Shown here: piece after piece, positions 26,671-35,867 of the stretch | Numbering within the stretch: the first letter of the stretch is position 1 | Layout of the letters: each line of letters begins with the position of its first letter | Origin: Vibrio chagasii | GTDB taxonomy: Bacteria > Pseudomonadota > Gammaproteobacteria > Enterobacterales > Vibrionaceae | Length of the DNA stretch: 64,000 nucleotides | NCBI RefSeq assembly: GCF_002954585.1 | Contig: NZ_MSCI01000004.1 | Span: forward strand, 106,339-170,338 | Reading direction: 5' to 3' | Position numbers and translations under genes: made by a program | The notes under the pieces: model-generated | Database searches by the model: none | Seen by the model: only the letters and a program-made list of their open reading frames with translations | What the model was told of the DNA's origin: nothing

Positions 26671-28128
26671 ATGACTCAGTGGATAGCAGGACAATGGGTG
26701 GCAGGTCAAGGTGACGCCATGACATCAGTAAGCCCATACAACAACGAAGTAGTGTGGCAGGGTGATAGTGCAACACCGGCACAGGTTGAATCTGCAGTGG
26801 CAGCGGCTCGCGAAGCATTTCTAGTTTGGAAAAAACTGAGCTTTGCTGAGCGTGAAGCGATCGTGTTGAAGTTTGCGGAAAAGGTAAAAGAGAACAGCGA
26901 AGAGATCGCGCAGATTATCGCAAAAGAGACGGGCAAACCTATATGGGAAACTCGCACTGAAGCCGGCGCAATGGCGGGCAAGATCGCTATCTCTATTCGT
27001 GCTTACCACGACCGTACTGGTGAAGCATCACGTGAAGCAGCGGGTAACCAAATTGTACTTCGTCACCGTCCGTTGGGCGTGATGGCGGTGTTTGGTCCTT
27101 ACAACTTCCCGGGCCACCTACCTAATGGTCATATTGTTCCTGCATTGCTAGCGGGTAACACTGTGGTATTTAAACCTTCAGAGCAGACACCTTGGACAGG
27201 TGAATTTGCGATGAAGCTATGGCAAGAAGCGGGTCTTCCTGCGGGTGTAATCAACCTAGTGCAGGGTGCTAAAGAGACAGGTATCGCACTGGCGGATGCT
27301 AAAGGTCTTGATGGTGTGCTATTCACGGGTAGTGCTAATACGGGTCACATCCTTCACCGTCAATTCGCGGGTCAACCAGGCAAGATGCTGGCACTAGAGA
27401 TGGGTGGCAATAACCCAATGGTGATCAGTGACCAATACGGTGATGCAGACGCAACGGTATACACCATTATTCAATCAGCGTTCATCAGTGCTGGTCAACG
27501 TTGTACATGTGCTCGTCGCCTGTATGTTCCTGTTGGCGAGAAGGGCGATCTGCTACTCGACAAACTGGTCGCAGCGACGCAAAAGATTCGTGTTGATCAG
27601 CCATTCGCTGAACCAGCTCCTTTTATGGGGCCGCAAATCTCTGAAGCTGCAGCTAAGTTTATTCTAGAGGCACAAGCTAACCTGCAATCTCTAGGTGGTA
27701 TTAGCCTAGTGGAAGCAAAAGCGGGCGAAGCAGCATTTGTTTCTCCAGGCATTATCGATGCAACCAACATTGCTGATCTACCAGATGAAGAGTACTTCGG
27801 TCCATTGCTGCAAGTGGTTCGTTATCAATCGCTAGAGCAAGCGGTTGAGTTAGCTAACGACACTCGCTTTGGTCTGTCTGCTGGTCTGGTATCAACCGAC
27901 GATGCTGAGTGGGAATACTTTGTTGACCATATCCGCGCGGGTATTGTTAACCGTAACCGCCAGCTAACAGGCGCAAGTGGTGATGCACCATTTGGTGGCC
28001 CGGGTGCGTCAGGTAACCTACGTCCAAGTGCTTACTACGCAGCGGACTACTGTGCTTACCCAATGGCTTCAATGGAAGGTGGTGAAACTCAGCTGCCAGC
28101 AACATTTAGCCCAGGTATCGAACTGTAG
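26671..28128 (+). CDS. astD: Succinylglutamate-semialdehyde dehydrogenase
   Basis: 485 residues of the aldehyde dehydrogenase superfamily. Catalytic Cys is in SAGQRCTCARR (about 278-288), with the Glu of LALEMGGNNP and the NAD segment FGPYNFPGHLPNGH. It oxidises succinylglutamate semialdehyde to succinylglutamate in arginine and ornithine degradation. AAGGATAG precedes the ATG. It forms a likely operon with astA. Confidence 0.95.
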   Translation: MTQWIAGQWVAGQGDAMTSVSPYNNEVVWQGDSATPAQVESAVAAAREAFLVWKKLSFAEREAIVLKFAEKVKENSEEIAQIIAKETGKPIWETRTEAGAMAGKIAISIRAYHDRTGEASREAAGNQIVLRHRPLGVMAVFGPYNFPGHLPNGHIVPALLAGNTVVFKPSEQTPWTGEFAMKLWQEAGLPAGVINLVQGAKETGIALADAKGLDGVLFTGSANTGHILHRQFAGQPGKMLALEMGGNNPMVISDQYGDADATVYTIIQSAFISAGQRCTCARRLYVPVGEKGDLLLDKLVAATQKIRVDQPFAEPAPFMGPQISEAAAKFILEAQANLQSLGGISLVEAKAGEAAFVSPGIIDATNIADLPDEEYFGPLLQVVRYQSLEQAVELANDTRFGLSAGLVSTDDAEWEYFVDHIRAGIVNRNRQLTGASGDAPFGGPGASGNLRPSAYYAADYCAYPMASMEGGETQLPATFSPGIEL

Positions 28129-28343
28129 TTTAGATTGATATTAAGCTAAGGCTTATTCAATAGTTATGAGATAAGGAAGCGGCGTATCGCTTCCTTACTT
28201 TAACCACGCTCAGCATCAAGATTGGGCGGCAGATAATAATAGAACAAGTATGTCACAGGCTGATGGCTGCTGACTTTGTGTCTCAGTCTCTCCCTTTCTA
28301 ATCCAAATCACTAGCTTGCTAGAACCTCTGACAAGGAGTCACC

Positions 28344-29135
28344 ATGACGCCCGATCTACTCTTTAAATCACTATGGGACGATTACATTCACAGACTTTGC
28401 CCGTCGGCAGAGAAAGTACATCACTTGCTAAAAGAAGATGAAGCGCTGATCAATGATCACATTGCATTGCGTACTTTTAATGTTGCCCCTCTAGGTATTG
28501 AAACATTAGCCAAACCTTTCCTTGAGCGGGGTTACAAAGCATGTGGTGATTACTTGTTTGAAAGTAAGAAGCTAGTGGCTAAACACTACGAACACCCAGA
28601 TCCAAAGCAACCGAAAGTGTTCATTAGTGAGTTGAAGGTAGAGGAGTGTTCTAGTGAATTACAGCAGATCGTTGCCAAATTGGTTGAGCAGGTTGATGTA
28701 AGTAAGTTAGAGGGACACGAATTCCTATTTGGTGGCCGCCTTTGGGATTTGAGCTTCGCTGATTTCCAACTGTTAGCGAAGGAGAGCGAATACGCCTCTT
28801 GGTTAGCGGCTCACGGTTACGGTGCTAACCACTTCACAGTTAGTGTCAATCAACTGAACAAGTTCGATGAAGTGCAAGCTGTGAATGATTACCTAAGTGA
28901 TGCTGGCTTTACGATTAACGCATCTGGTGGTGAAGTGAAAGGCTCTCCAGAGGTGTTATTAGAGCAATCATCAACCATGGCAGATAAAGTGCCAGTGGCA
29001 TTCGTTGAAGGCAATGAGATGATTCCTGGTGGCTTCTATGAGTTCGCTAAGCGTTATGCGATGGCCAATGGTGAGCTTTATACCGGTTTTGTTGCTGCAT
29101 CGGCGGATAAGATCTTCGAAAGCACCAACGGGTAA
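28344..29135 (+). CDS. DUF1338 family protein, possible 2-oxoadipate dioxygenase-like enzyme
   Basis: 263 residues; CAAGGAGTC precedes the ATG. It carries the DUF1338 features: a conserved metal-type histidine in NDHIALRTF (about 37-45), a second in the HGYGANHFTVSVN segment (about 165-170), and a late Glu in PGGFYEFAKRY. The family includes HglS, an iron-dependent enzyme that makes 2-hydroxyglutarate from 2-oxoadipate in lysine breakdown. E. coli YdcJ is much longer, so this is a short form. It lies 215 bases after astD; a catabolic role for a related keto-acid is only inferred. Confidence 0.8.
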   Translation: MTPDLLFKSLWDDYIHRLCPSAEKVHHLLKEDEALINDHIALRTFNVAPLGIETLAKPFLERGYKACGDYLFESKKLVAKHYEHPDPKQPKVFISELKVEECSSELQQIVAKLVEQVDVSKLEGHEFLFGGRLWDLSFADFQLLAKESEYASWLAAHGYGANHFTVSVNQLNKFDEVQAVNDYLSDAGFTINASGGEVKGSPEVLLEQSSTMADKVPVAFVEGNEMIPGGFYEFAKRYAMANGELYTGFVAASADKIFESTNG

Positions 29136-29251
29136 CGAAAGGTACGAGCACGGGCTTTGCTCGAGAGGTGCGGGTACGCTTCGCTTTGAGAATGTTTACA
29201 AGGCGAGAGCCTCACGTGTTCCATTCGTATCTCGCACCTTCTCTCAATAAA

Positions 29252-29290
29252 GAAAAAGCCACCAAATTCGCATTTGGTGGCTTTCATATT
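29252..29290. terminator. Bidirectional terminator between the DUF1338 gene and crp
   Basis: gccaccaaat / atttggtggc around a short cgc loop, with AAAA on the left and a T-rich right side. It lies between converging genes. Confidence 0.85.
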
Positions 29291-29310
29291 TTTGACTCAG
29301 TTAATCGAAA

Positions 29311-29943
29311 TTAACGAGTGCCGTATACCACGATAGTCTTACCGTGTGCAGAAATTAGGTTCTGCTCTTCTAGCATCTTCAAGATACGACCTACTGTCTC
29401 ACGAGAACAACCAACGATTTGGCCAATCTCTTGACGGGTGATCTTGATTTGCATGCCGTCAGGGTGAGTCATTGCATCTGGCTGTTTCGCTAGGTTTAGT
29501 AGCGTTTGAGCGATACGACCTGTTACGTCAAGGAACGCTAAGTCACCAACCTTTTGGCTAGTTACTTGTAGGCGGCTTGCCATTTGCGCTGAAAGACGCA
29601 TTAGGATGTCTGGGTTCACTTGGATAAGTTGACGGAACTTCTTGAAAGAAATTTCAGCTACTTCACAAGGAGATTTAGCACGAACCCAAGCTGTACGCTC
29701 TTGGTCTTCTTCGAACAAGCCTAGCTCACCGATGAAGTCGCCTTGGTTTAGGTAAGAAAGAATCATTTCCTTACCTTCTTCGTCTTTAATAAGAACTGCC
29801 ACAGAACCTTTAACGATGTAGTACAAGGTCTCTGCCTTTTCACCAGCATGGATCAAAGTACTTTTTGAAGGGTACTTATGAATATGACAGTGTGAAAGGA
29901 ACCACTCTAATGTTGGATCGGTTTGAGGTTTACCTAGAACCAT
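29311..29943 (-). CDS. crp: cAMP receptor protein
   Basis: 210 residues, the same length as E. coli CRP. The N-terminal cyclic-nucleotide domain contains GELGLFEEDQERTAWVRAKS with the cAMP-binding Glu and Arg/Ser. The C-terminal HTH reads ITRQEIGQIVGCSRETVGRI. CRP with cAMP activates carbon catabolite genes and many vibrio traits including competence and biofilm control. It is convergent with the DUF1338 gene. Upstream lie a long palindrome and a CRP site. Confidence 0.97.
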   Translation of the reverse strand: MVLGKPQTDPTLEWFLSHCHIHKYPSKSTLIHAGEKAETLYYIVKGSVAVLIKDEEGKEMILSYLNQGDFIGELGLFEEDQERTAWVRAKSPCEVAEISFKKFRQLIQVNPDILMRLSAQMASRLQVTSQKVGDLAFLDVTGRIAQTLLNLAKQPDAMTHPDGMQIKITRQEIGQIVGCSRETVGRILKMLEEQNLISAHGKTIVVYGTR

Positions 29944-30064
29944 AATATCTCACTTCCTCTGCAGGGTATGCTTGCCGCTTTCCGTATTTTAGCTAAGCCT
30001 GAATTGACTTCTTAGGATAAGAGCACTCGGTGAGCGCTGCAAGCTATCTTGTGTTTCGTTTAAG

Positions 30065-30090
30065 AATAGTATCCTTTTTCAGGTACTATT
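30065..30090. promoter_or_regulatory. Imperfect palindrome upstream of crp
   Basis: AATAGTATCC and AGGTACTATT, separated by six bases, match as inverted repeats at 8 of 10 positions. It lies about 120-145 bases upstream of the crp start. It could be an operator for an unidentified regulator. No assignment is made. Confidence 0.5.
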
Positions 30091-30134
30091 TCTTGATTTT
30101 AATCGTGACCAAGCTACGATTTTTTACGCAAAAT

Positions 30135-30150
30135 TGTGCACATGATCACG
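30135..30150. promoter_or_regulatory. Predicted CRP binding site
   Basis: TGTGC-N6-TCACG fits the CRP consensus TGTGA-N6-TCACA at 8 of 10 key bases. It lies about 190 bases upstream of crp and just after prkB on the minus strand, so autoregulation of crp is the simplest reading. Confidence 0.6.
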
Positions 30151-30183
30151 GTATGAAAAGTAATCAGCCAGAATGCCGTTTTG

Positions 30184-31053
30184 TTAACCTATTTTCCCGG
30201 TTTCGATGAGTTGTTGTAGGATTGGCCTCACAATGAGCTCCATAGCAAAACTCATCTTGCCACCTGGCACCACTAGGGTGTTATGACGAGACATGAATGA
30301 GCCATCAATCATTGCCAAAAGGTAAGGGAAATCGACGTTTTTGATGCCGCGCAAACGTATAACTACGAAGCTTTCGTCTAAACTTGGAATCCCTTTGGCG
30401 TTGAGTGGGTTCGATGTATCTACAGTTGGAACACGCTGAAAGTTGATATGAGTACGCGAAAATTGCGGGGTAATATAGTTAAGGTAATCATCCATTGAAC
30501 GAACAATGGAGTCCATTACTGCTTCACGTGAGTGGCCACGATCGCGTGTGTCACGAACGAACTTTTGAATCCACTCTAGGTTTACGATAGGAACCATGCC
30601 AATCAGCAGGTCGACGTGTTGTGAGACATTAATGTCGCCATCAACCACGCCGCCGTGTAGGCCTTCGTAAAACATCACGTCTGAATTTTCAGGGATATCT
30701 TGCCATGGCGTAAAGGTGCCCGGCATTTGATTATAAGGAACCGCTTCGTCAAACGTATGTAGGTAACTACGTACTTGGCCAGTACCTTCATTTCCGTATT
30801 TACGGAAAAACTCTTCTAAGGCCCCGAAGTCGTTGGCTTGTGGACCAAAGTAGCTGATGTGCTTACCTTGCTCGCGCGCCTTACGGATCTCGACATCCAT
30901 TTCTGGTCGAGTGAAGCGGTGAAAACTATCCCCTTCAACCCAAGCGGCCTTCACGTCCATCATGTTGAACATTTTTCGGAAGGCTTCTGAGGTAGTGGTG
31001 GTGCCGGCTCCTGAAGAACCCGTCACCGCAATAATTGGATGTTTAGCGGACAT
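30184..31053 (-). CDS. prkB: Phosphoribulokinase-like P-loop kinase PrkB
   Basis: 289 residues. It has the P-loop GSSGAGTTTTS at about 12-22 and EGDSFHR near 40, and is colinear with E. coli PrkB almost throughout. The family is named phosphoribulokinase by homology, but its host has no Calvin cycle, so the true substrate is unknown. It is upstream of crp on the same strand and downstream of yheU, the conserved gammaproteobacterial neighbourhood. Confidence 0.92.
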   Translation of the reverse strand: MSAKHPIIAVTGSSGAGTTTTSEAFRKMFNMMDVKAAWVEGDSFHRFTRPEMDVEIRKAREQGKHISYFGPQANDFGALEEFFRKYGNEGTGQVRSYLHTFDEAVPYNQMPGTFTPWQDIPENSDVMFYEGLHGGVVDGDINVSQHVDLLIGMVPIVNLEWIQKFVRDTRDRGHSREAVMDSIVRSMDDYLNYITPQFSRTHINFQRVPTVDTSNPLNAKGIPSLDESFVVIRLRGIKNVDFPYLLAMIDGSFMSRHNTLVVPGGKMSFAMELIVRPILQQLIETGKIG

Positions 31054-31130
31054 GACAACCCTTGTCTTATGAGTAACTTACTTGTTAGCAATCGTTTTCC
31101 ACTATAACACGGCTCTGTGTTAAGCGCAGC

Positions 31131-31343
31131 TTAGAAGCGTTTTGTTAGCTGGATATCAACGGTCTCGTGCAGTTCGGAAAACACGATGTTAGCCTCACCA
31201 GAAGCTAATTGATGTTTCACTTGGTCAATCTTGTTTTGTAGAGAGATCTCCACGTCGCCGTAGTCTGTACCCTCACGAAGTACGAATTCTTTGATGAGAT
31301 TTTCCAGTGTATCAGGCTCAATGTCTTTCCATGGGATGATCAT
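31131..31343 (-). CDS. yheU: YheU family protein
   Basis: 70 residues, conserved length. It starts MIIPWKDIEPDTL and has EFVLREGTDYGD in the middle, both YheU signatures. No function is known. It lies between yheT and prkB on the same strand. Confidence 0.9.
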   Translation of the reverse strand: MIIPWKDIEPDTLENLIKEFVLREGTDYGDVEISLQNKIDQVKHQLASGEANIVFSELHETVDIQLTKRF

Positions 31344-31470
31344 AAATACTTCTCTCTTTTATGTTCATTGATATGTCGATGAGTGTGTCTAGCGGTGTTT
31401 TTAGTACAACCCCAATTAGGGGCTGCGCTATCTTATCAAGGTTTCACTTATATCTTTAGTAGGCTTAGCG

Positions 31471-32451
31471 TTATGCCGAGTCTTGAATACTTTCATAGTA
31501 GGCTGGTAGCGCTTCTTCTAACCAAAACCTTGGTTTTAGTGTACTACCAGTAATGAACCCAACATGACCCCCTTTCTGGAACAAGCGATAATCGATGTTA
31601 TCCGGCAGAACGAATTTAGGAATCACATCATCAGTCATGAAAGGATCGTCTTTAGCATGAATTATCTGAGTTGGTAGCGTTATCTTATTGAGCTTAGGAA
31701 GAGCTGAGCACTGTGCGTAATAGTCTTGAGCGTTCTTGAATCCATGCAGAGGTGCGGTGATTCGTTCATCAAACTCATACAACTTATCAATTTTCTTGAT
31801 TGTCTCTGCGGTGATGTCGAGCTTCTCTTGCAGCAAGTTAATCTTTTTTAGGGCGTTTGATTTGAGAGAGCTGAGCAGGTACTTCTTGTAGAGCTTAGAA
31901 AAGCCTTTCTCAATGCGACTCGCACAACAAGCCAGATCAAACGGAGCTGACACTATGGTTGCTGCTGATAGCAGGGGATCGTCTGAATACTCAGCCAGAT
32001 AATTTGCTAGCATGTTTCCGCCTAAAGAGATGCCGACCGCCACCTTAGGGATGTTGGGAAACTGTGCGTGCAGGTGTCTTAGGAAAAAGCGAGCATCTTC
32101 AACTTCACCTGAGTGATATGCACGAGCCAAGCGGTTCGGTTTACCGCTACAGCCTCTAAAATGCATCATCACCGACAACCAACCATCCTTCGCAAACGCA
32201 TTCATCAGCCCGTTGGCATAAGGGCTCTCAAAACTGCCTTCTAATCCGTGGAACAGAATAAAGATAGGTTTGTTGCTTGTTAGTTCATCGTTATCTGGTG
32301 ATTCACTCCAAGCAAGGTCTAGGAAGTCCCCATCAGGTGTTTCTAAGGTTTGCCACGTAGGGTGGAACAACGCCTGCTTTCTGATAAACCTTGGCACTAA
32401 AGTTTGTAAGTGTGGGTTAGATAAACCAGCAGCTGCGGTAAATATGGTCAT
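31471..32451 (-). CDS. yheT: Alpha/beta hydrolase YheT family
   Basis: 326 residues. The nucleophile motif is GISLGGN (Ser near 144), with HFRGCSG near 98 for the oxyanion region, D in HAKDDPFMTDD and His in KGGHVGF at the C-terminus completing the triad. It is a probable esterase of the ABHD1/3-type; the substrate is unknown. It is followed by yheU in the conserved yheS-yheT-yheU order. The 270-base gap upstream holds nothing I recognise apart from an AT-rich region. Confidence 0.9.
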   Translation of the reverse strand: MTIFTAAAGLSNPHLQTLVPRFIRKQALFHPTWQTLETPDGDFLDLAWSESPDNDELTSNKPIFILFHGLEGSFESPYANGLMNAFAKDGWLSVMMHFRGCSGKPNRLARAYHSGEVEDARFFLRHLHAQFPNIPKVAVGISLGGNMLANYLAEYSDDPLLSAATIVSAPFDLACCASRIEKGFSKLYKKYLLSSLKSNALKKINLLQEKLDITAETIKKIDKLYEFDERITAPLHGFKNAQDYYAQCSALPKLNKITLPTQIIHAKDDPFMTDDVIPKFVLPDNIDYRLFQKGGHVGFITGSTLKPRFWLEEALPAYYESIQDSA

Positions 32452-32721
32452 AAAACAGTCCGTGCTTTTTATGGGCTTTGAAAAGTATTAAGTATTGCGA
32501 TGCGCCCACGTTTTTATTTGAGCTTGGTTGATTCTCGGTGCTAGCGCAAGCCTTTCACTGAGACTCAATGTAAAAACATGTTGTGAGTAACTGATTGAAT
32601 ATTATCAAACTTGTACGAGCTAGCCTCTGCTTGCTATGAGCACTCGTTTTGTTAGGTGGAGCGAAATATCAATACGAGAGTAAGCTTGTACCGGAACAAC
32701 TCAAAAGAGAAAGAAAACGAG

Positions 32722-33192
32722 TTAAGGCTGAGGGGCGGGTTCAGAAAATGCGTCATAGAGGTTTTCTGCCCCGAGTAGACGACAATATTGCAGAGCCAGT
32801 GGCGCTTGTTGATTGGTGAACAATTGCAGCGAGTTGATACAGTCGACAAGATCGGATTGCTGCTGTTTCTCAAGTTGCAGTTCAAACTGTAAGGCTTCAC
32901 GGTAGAGAGAGTCGACAACATGCTCTTTAAGGTGCTTACGTAACTCTCGATAACTATGAAGTAGGGTTTCGGAGCGGCTTAAGCACTGTTGTACTTTGTG
33001 CCACTCTTCTTCTGCAAAAGACACCTGCTGCTCATCGAGCCATTTGAGGAGCAGCAGTAGATTGACGTTGCCGTGGAACTGGTTTTGCAAAGCTAAGCAC
33101 GCATCTTTAACACCGCGCACACTGTAATACTGAAGGCTAAATTGCCATAGTCGTTCCAGTGTTAGTGATATTGGGGCGTGCTTTGGGCTCAT
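32722..33192 (-). CDS. TIGR02444 family protein of unknown function
   Basis: 156 residues, mostly helical. The segment FSLQYYSVRGVKDACLALQ followed by NVNLLLLLKWLD matches the TIGR02444 family found next to yheS in vibrios and pseudomonads. Its ATG overlaps the yheS stop by 4 bases (ATGA), so the two are translationally coupled. Function is unknown. Confidence 0.82.
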   Translation of the reverse strand: MSPKHAPISLTLERLWQFSLQYYSVRGVKDACLALQNQFHGNVNLLLLLKWLDEQQVSFAEEEWHKVQQCLSRSETLLHSYRELRKHLKEHVVDSLYREALQFELQLEKQQQSDLVDCINSLQLFTNQQAPLALQYCRLLGAENLYDAFSEPAPQP

Positions 33193-35111
33193 AAGCTATC
33201 CATATCCTGTTCCATCTGCTCAAGCTCTTCTTGAGTGGACATCCAATCCATTTCAACTTCTTCAAGTTGTGATTTACTGCTCGCTTGTAGGGCGAGTACT
33301 TCATTCAGTTTAGCCTTATTTTCAGCTTCATACAGTGAAGTGTCTGATAATTGTTGCTCGGCTTCTTCAAGAGCAAGCGTCAGTTTATCCATCTGCTTTT
33401 CAAATTGAGTCAGCTTTTTACGGATTGGTGCGGTTAACTTACGGAACTCCGCTTCTTTACGTTTTTGCTCTTTTTTCGCAGCAGCACTGTTGGCGCCATC
33501 TTTCGCTGGAGTCTGCGCTTGTGCTTCTTTGCGTTCTACTTTTTGCTGTTCGGTTAGCCATTTGTAGTAATCGTTCAGGTCGCCGTCAAACGGTGCAACT
33601 TGGCGGTCGTGTACAAGGTACAGGTCATCAGTGGTTGCACGAAGTAGGTAACGGTCGTGCGATACGATAACCATCGCGCCTTCAAATGTTTGTAGAGCGA
33701 ATGTCAGCGCCTGACGCATATCGAGATCCAAGTGGTTGGTTGGTTCATCGAGTAGCAATAGGTTCGGTTTTTGCCATACTAGCAGCGCCAATACTAAACG
33801 TGCTTTCTCACCACCGGAGAAAGGAGCCACTTTATCCAGTGCTTTCTCGCCTTGGAAGCCAAAGCTACCTAGATAATCACGCAGCTGTTGTTCGGTGTGC
33901 TTAGGCGCAATCTGCATCATGTGTTGCAGTGGTGTCTCTTCTGGGTGCAGCGTTTCTAGTTGATGCTGTGCGAAGTAACCAATCTTAACGCCTTGTGAGT
34001 AGCTCAGTTCGCCGCCTTGCTGTTTCAGTTCACCAGAAAGCAGCTTAATAAGTGTCGATTTACCTGCGCCGTTACGACCCAGTAGACCGATACGGCTCCC
34101 TGGAACAAGGTTAAGGCGAATCTTCTCTAGGATTAATTTGTCATCGTAGCCTGCAGAGACCTCATCCATCATCATGATTGGGTTTGGTAGCGCGTCTGGC
34201 TCTCTGAACTCAAAGCTGAATGGGTTATCAAACTGAGCTGGCAGTACTTGTTCCATTTTCTCTAGCGCTTTAATACGGCTTTGCGCTTGGCGAGCCTTTG
34301 AAGCTTTATAACGGAAACGGTCGATGTAGCTCTGCATGTGAGCCATCTGCTTTTGCTGCTTCTGGTACATCGCCTGTTGCAGAATCAGTTTTTGCGCTCG
34401 TTGATTCTCAAACGATGAGTAGTTACCTGTGTACTCATTTAACTTTTGGTTTTCTACGTGCACGATGCGGTTGACGATAGGGTCTAAGAAGTCTCTATCG
34501 TGCGAGATAAGAATCAGTGTGCCAGGGTAGCTTTGTAGCCAACGCTCTAGCCACATTACCGCATCTAAGTCCAAGTGGTTGGTTGGCTCATCGAGCAGCA
34601 GTAAGTCACTGCGGCACAGTAGGGCTTGCGCTAGGTTCAAACGCATACGCCAACCACCTGAGAATTGGGTCAGGTTCCACGTCATTTGTTCTTGGCTAAA
34701 GCCTAGGCCGTCTAGCAATTCGGCTGCGCGAGCCTTAATACTGTAACCACCAATGGTTTCTATCTTGCCGTGAATCTCTGCGACGAGTGTGCCGTTGTCG
34801 GCTACTTCCGCTTTTTGCAGCTGACCTTCAAGGCCACGATATTCACGGTCACCATCAATCACGTATTCAATTGCTGTTCTTTCTAATGCTGGGGTTTCTT
34901 GAGCAACCCACGCCATTTCCCAGTGAGCAGGTTTGCTGAATGAGCCAGCATCAATCGATAGTTCGTCTTTAATTAAAGCGAACAGCGTCGATTTACCACA
35001 GCCGTTTTTACCCACCAAGCCAATCTTGTCGCCAGGGTGAAGAGTCGCAGATGCTTGGTCGAGGAGGGGCTTACCGCCGCGTAGCAATTGAATATCAGAG
35101 AAAGTAATCAT
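33189..35111 (-). CDS. yheS: ABC-F family ATP-binding protein YheS
   Basis: 640 residues from the ATG at 35111; the longer frame to 35189 adds a non-conserved head. Two ABC domains have Walker A motifs GKNGCGKST and GRNGAGKST, signature QFSGG/PFSGGEKAR and Walker B LLLDEPTNHLD. A linker helix pair lies between them, and a basic coiled coil with two long helices follows (about 540-635). No membrane segments, so it is not a transporter; ABC-F proteins act at the ribosome. It is divergent from kefG. Confidence 0.93.
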   Translation of the reverse strand: MITFSDIQLLRGGKPLLDQASATLHPGDKIGLVGKNGCGKSTLFALIKDELSIDAGSFSKPAHWEMAWVAQETPALERTAIEYVIDGDREYRGLEGQLQKAEVADNGTLVAEIHGKIETIGGYSIKARAAELLDGLGFSQEQMTWNLTQFSGGWRMRLNLAQALLCRSDLLLLDEPTNHLDLDAVMWLERWLQSYPGTLILISHDRDFLDPIVNRIVHVENQKLNEYTGNYSSFENQRAQKLILQQAMYQKQQKQMAHMQSYIDRFRYKASKARQAQSRIKALEKMEQVLPAQFDNPFSFEFREPDALPNPIMMMDEVSAGYDDKLILEKIRLNLVPGSRIGLLGRNGAGKSTLIKLLSGELKQQGGELSYSQGVKIGYFAQHQLETLHPEETPLQHMMQIAPKHTEQQLRDYLGSFGFQGEKALDKVAPFSGGEKARLVLALLVWQKPNLLLLDEPTNHLDLDMRQALTFALQTFEGAMVIVSHDRYLLRATTDDLYLVHDRQVAPFDGDLNDYYKWLTEQQKVERKEAQAQTPAKDGANSAAAKKEQKRKEAEFRKLTAPIRKKLTQFEKQMDKLTLALEEAEQQLSDTSLYEAENKAKLNEVLALQASSKSQLEEVEMDWMSTQEELEQMEQDMDSL

Positions 35112-35282
35112 AGAAATAGCATTGAAATTAGAGATGAACAGACGCCTGCATAGTAGGCTTAAACCAGATAAAAGTCGATCACAATGCAATTTGCGTTATG
35201 ATGCCAATAACATATTAATAACTTTTGCTTAAATTCTTGTGGCCTTGCCACCGTTTAGCCTTAAAAGGAAAGCTTCAAAGGA

Positions 35283-35867
35283 ATGAGTAATACTCCCTCG
35301 ACAGACAAAGTAGTGCCCAAAGTATTGGTTATCTACGCGCACCCAGAGCCAGAAACCTCTATTGCCAATCAGATGATGGTTAAGAAAATAGAGTCGCTCG
35401 AGCACGTTAAAATTCACGACCTCTATGCCATCTATCCTGATTTCTTTATCGATGTGCCTTACGAGCATTCTCTGCTCCTTGAATATGATGTGATTGTGTT
35501 CCAACACCCTCTGTTTATGTATTCCTGTCCTTCACTGTTAAAAGAGTGGTTTGACCGAGTCTTGGGTAAAGGCTTTGCGTTTGGTGAGCAAAGTGCACTG
35601 AAAGGTAAACACTGGCGCAGTGTCATCACTACGGGTGGTAAAGAAGAGGCGTTTGGAGCAGCAGGCTATAATAAATATCCATTACAAGAGATTTTACAGC
35701 CTTTCGAACTCACAGCCGCTTTGTGTCAGATGAACTGGATTCCACCTTTGGTTTTACACTGGGCACGAAATGTCTCAGACATGACTCGTTATCAACACGC
35801 AGAGGCTTATCGAAACTGGTTGCGAGACCCGCTACAAGATATAGGAGCGAACGATGGCTCTGACTAA
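35283..35867 (+). CDS. kefG: Glutathione-regulated potassium-efflux ancillary protein KefG
   Basis: 194 residues, flavodoxin-like NAD(P)H quinone reductase fold. Features: VLVIYAHPEPETSIAN, VFQHPLFMYSCPSLLKEWFDRV and VITTGGKEEAFG. It binds and activates KefB. The spacing to AAAAGGAA is 12 bases and a closer AAGGA abuts the start. It overlaps kefB by 14 bases. Confidence 0.9.
   Translation: MSNTPSTDKVVPKVLVIYAHPEPETSIANQMMVKKIESLEHVKIHDLYAIYPDFFIDVPYEHSLLLEYDVIVFQHPLFMYSCPSLLKEWFDRVLGKGFAFGEQSALKGKHWRSVITTGGKEEAFGAAGYNKYPLQEILQPFELTAALCQMNWIPPLVLHWARNVSDMTRYQHAEAYRNWLRDPLQDIGANDGSD

Noticed and set aside
32652..32921. A minus-strand frame overlapping the end of the TIGR02444 gene
   Set aside because: It is in another frame of a supported gene, with no family features.
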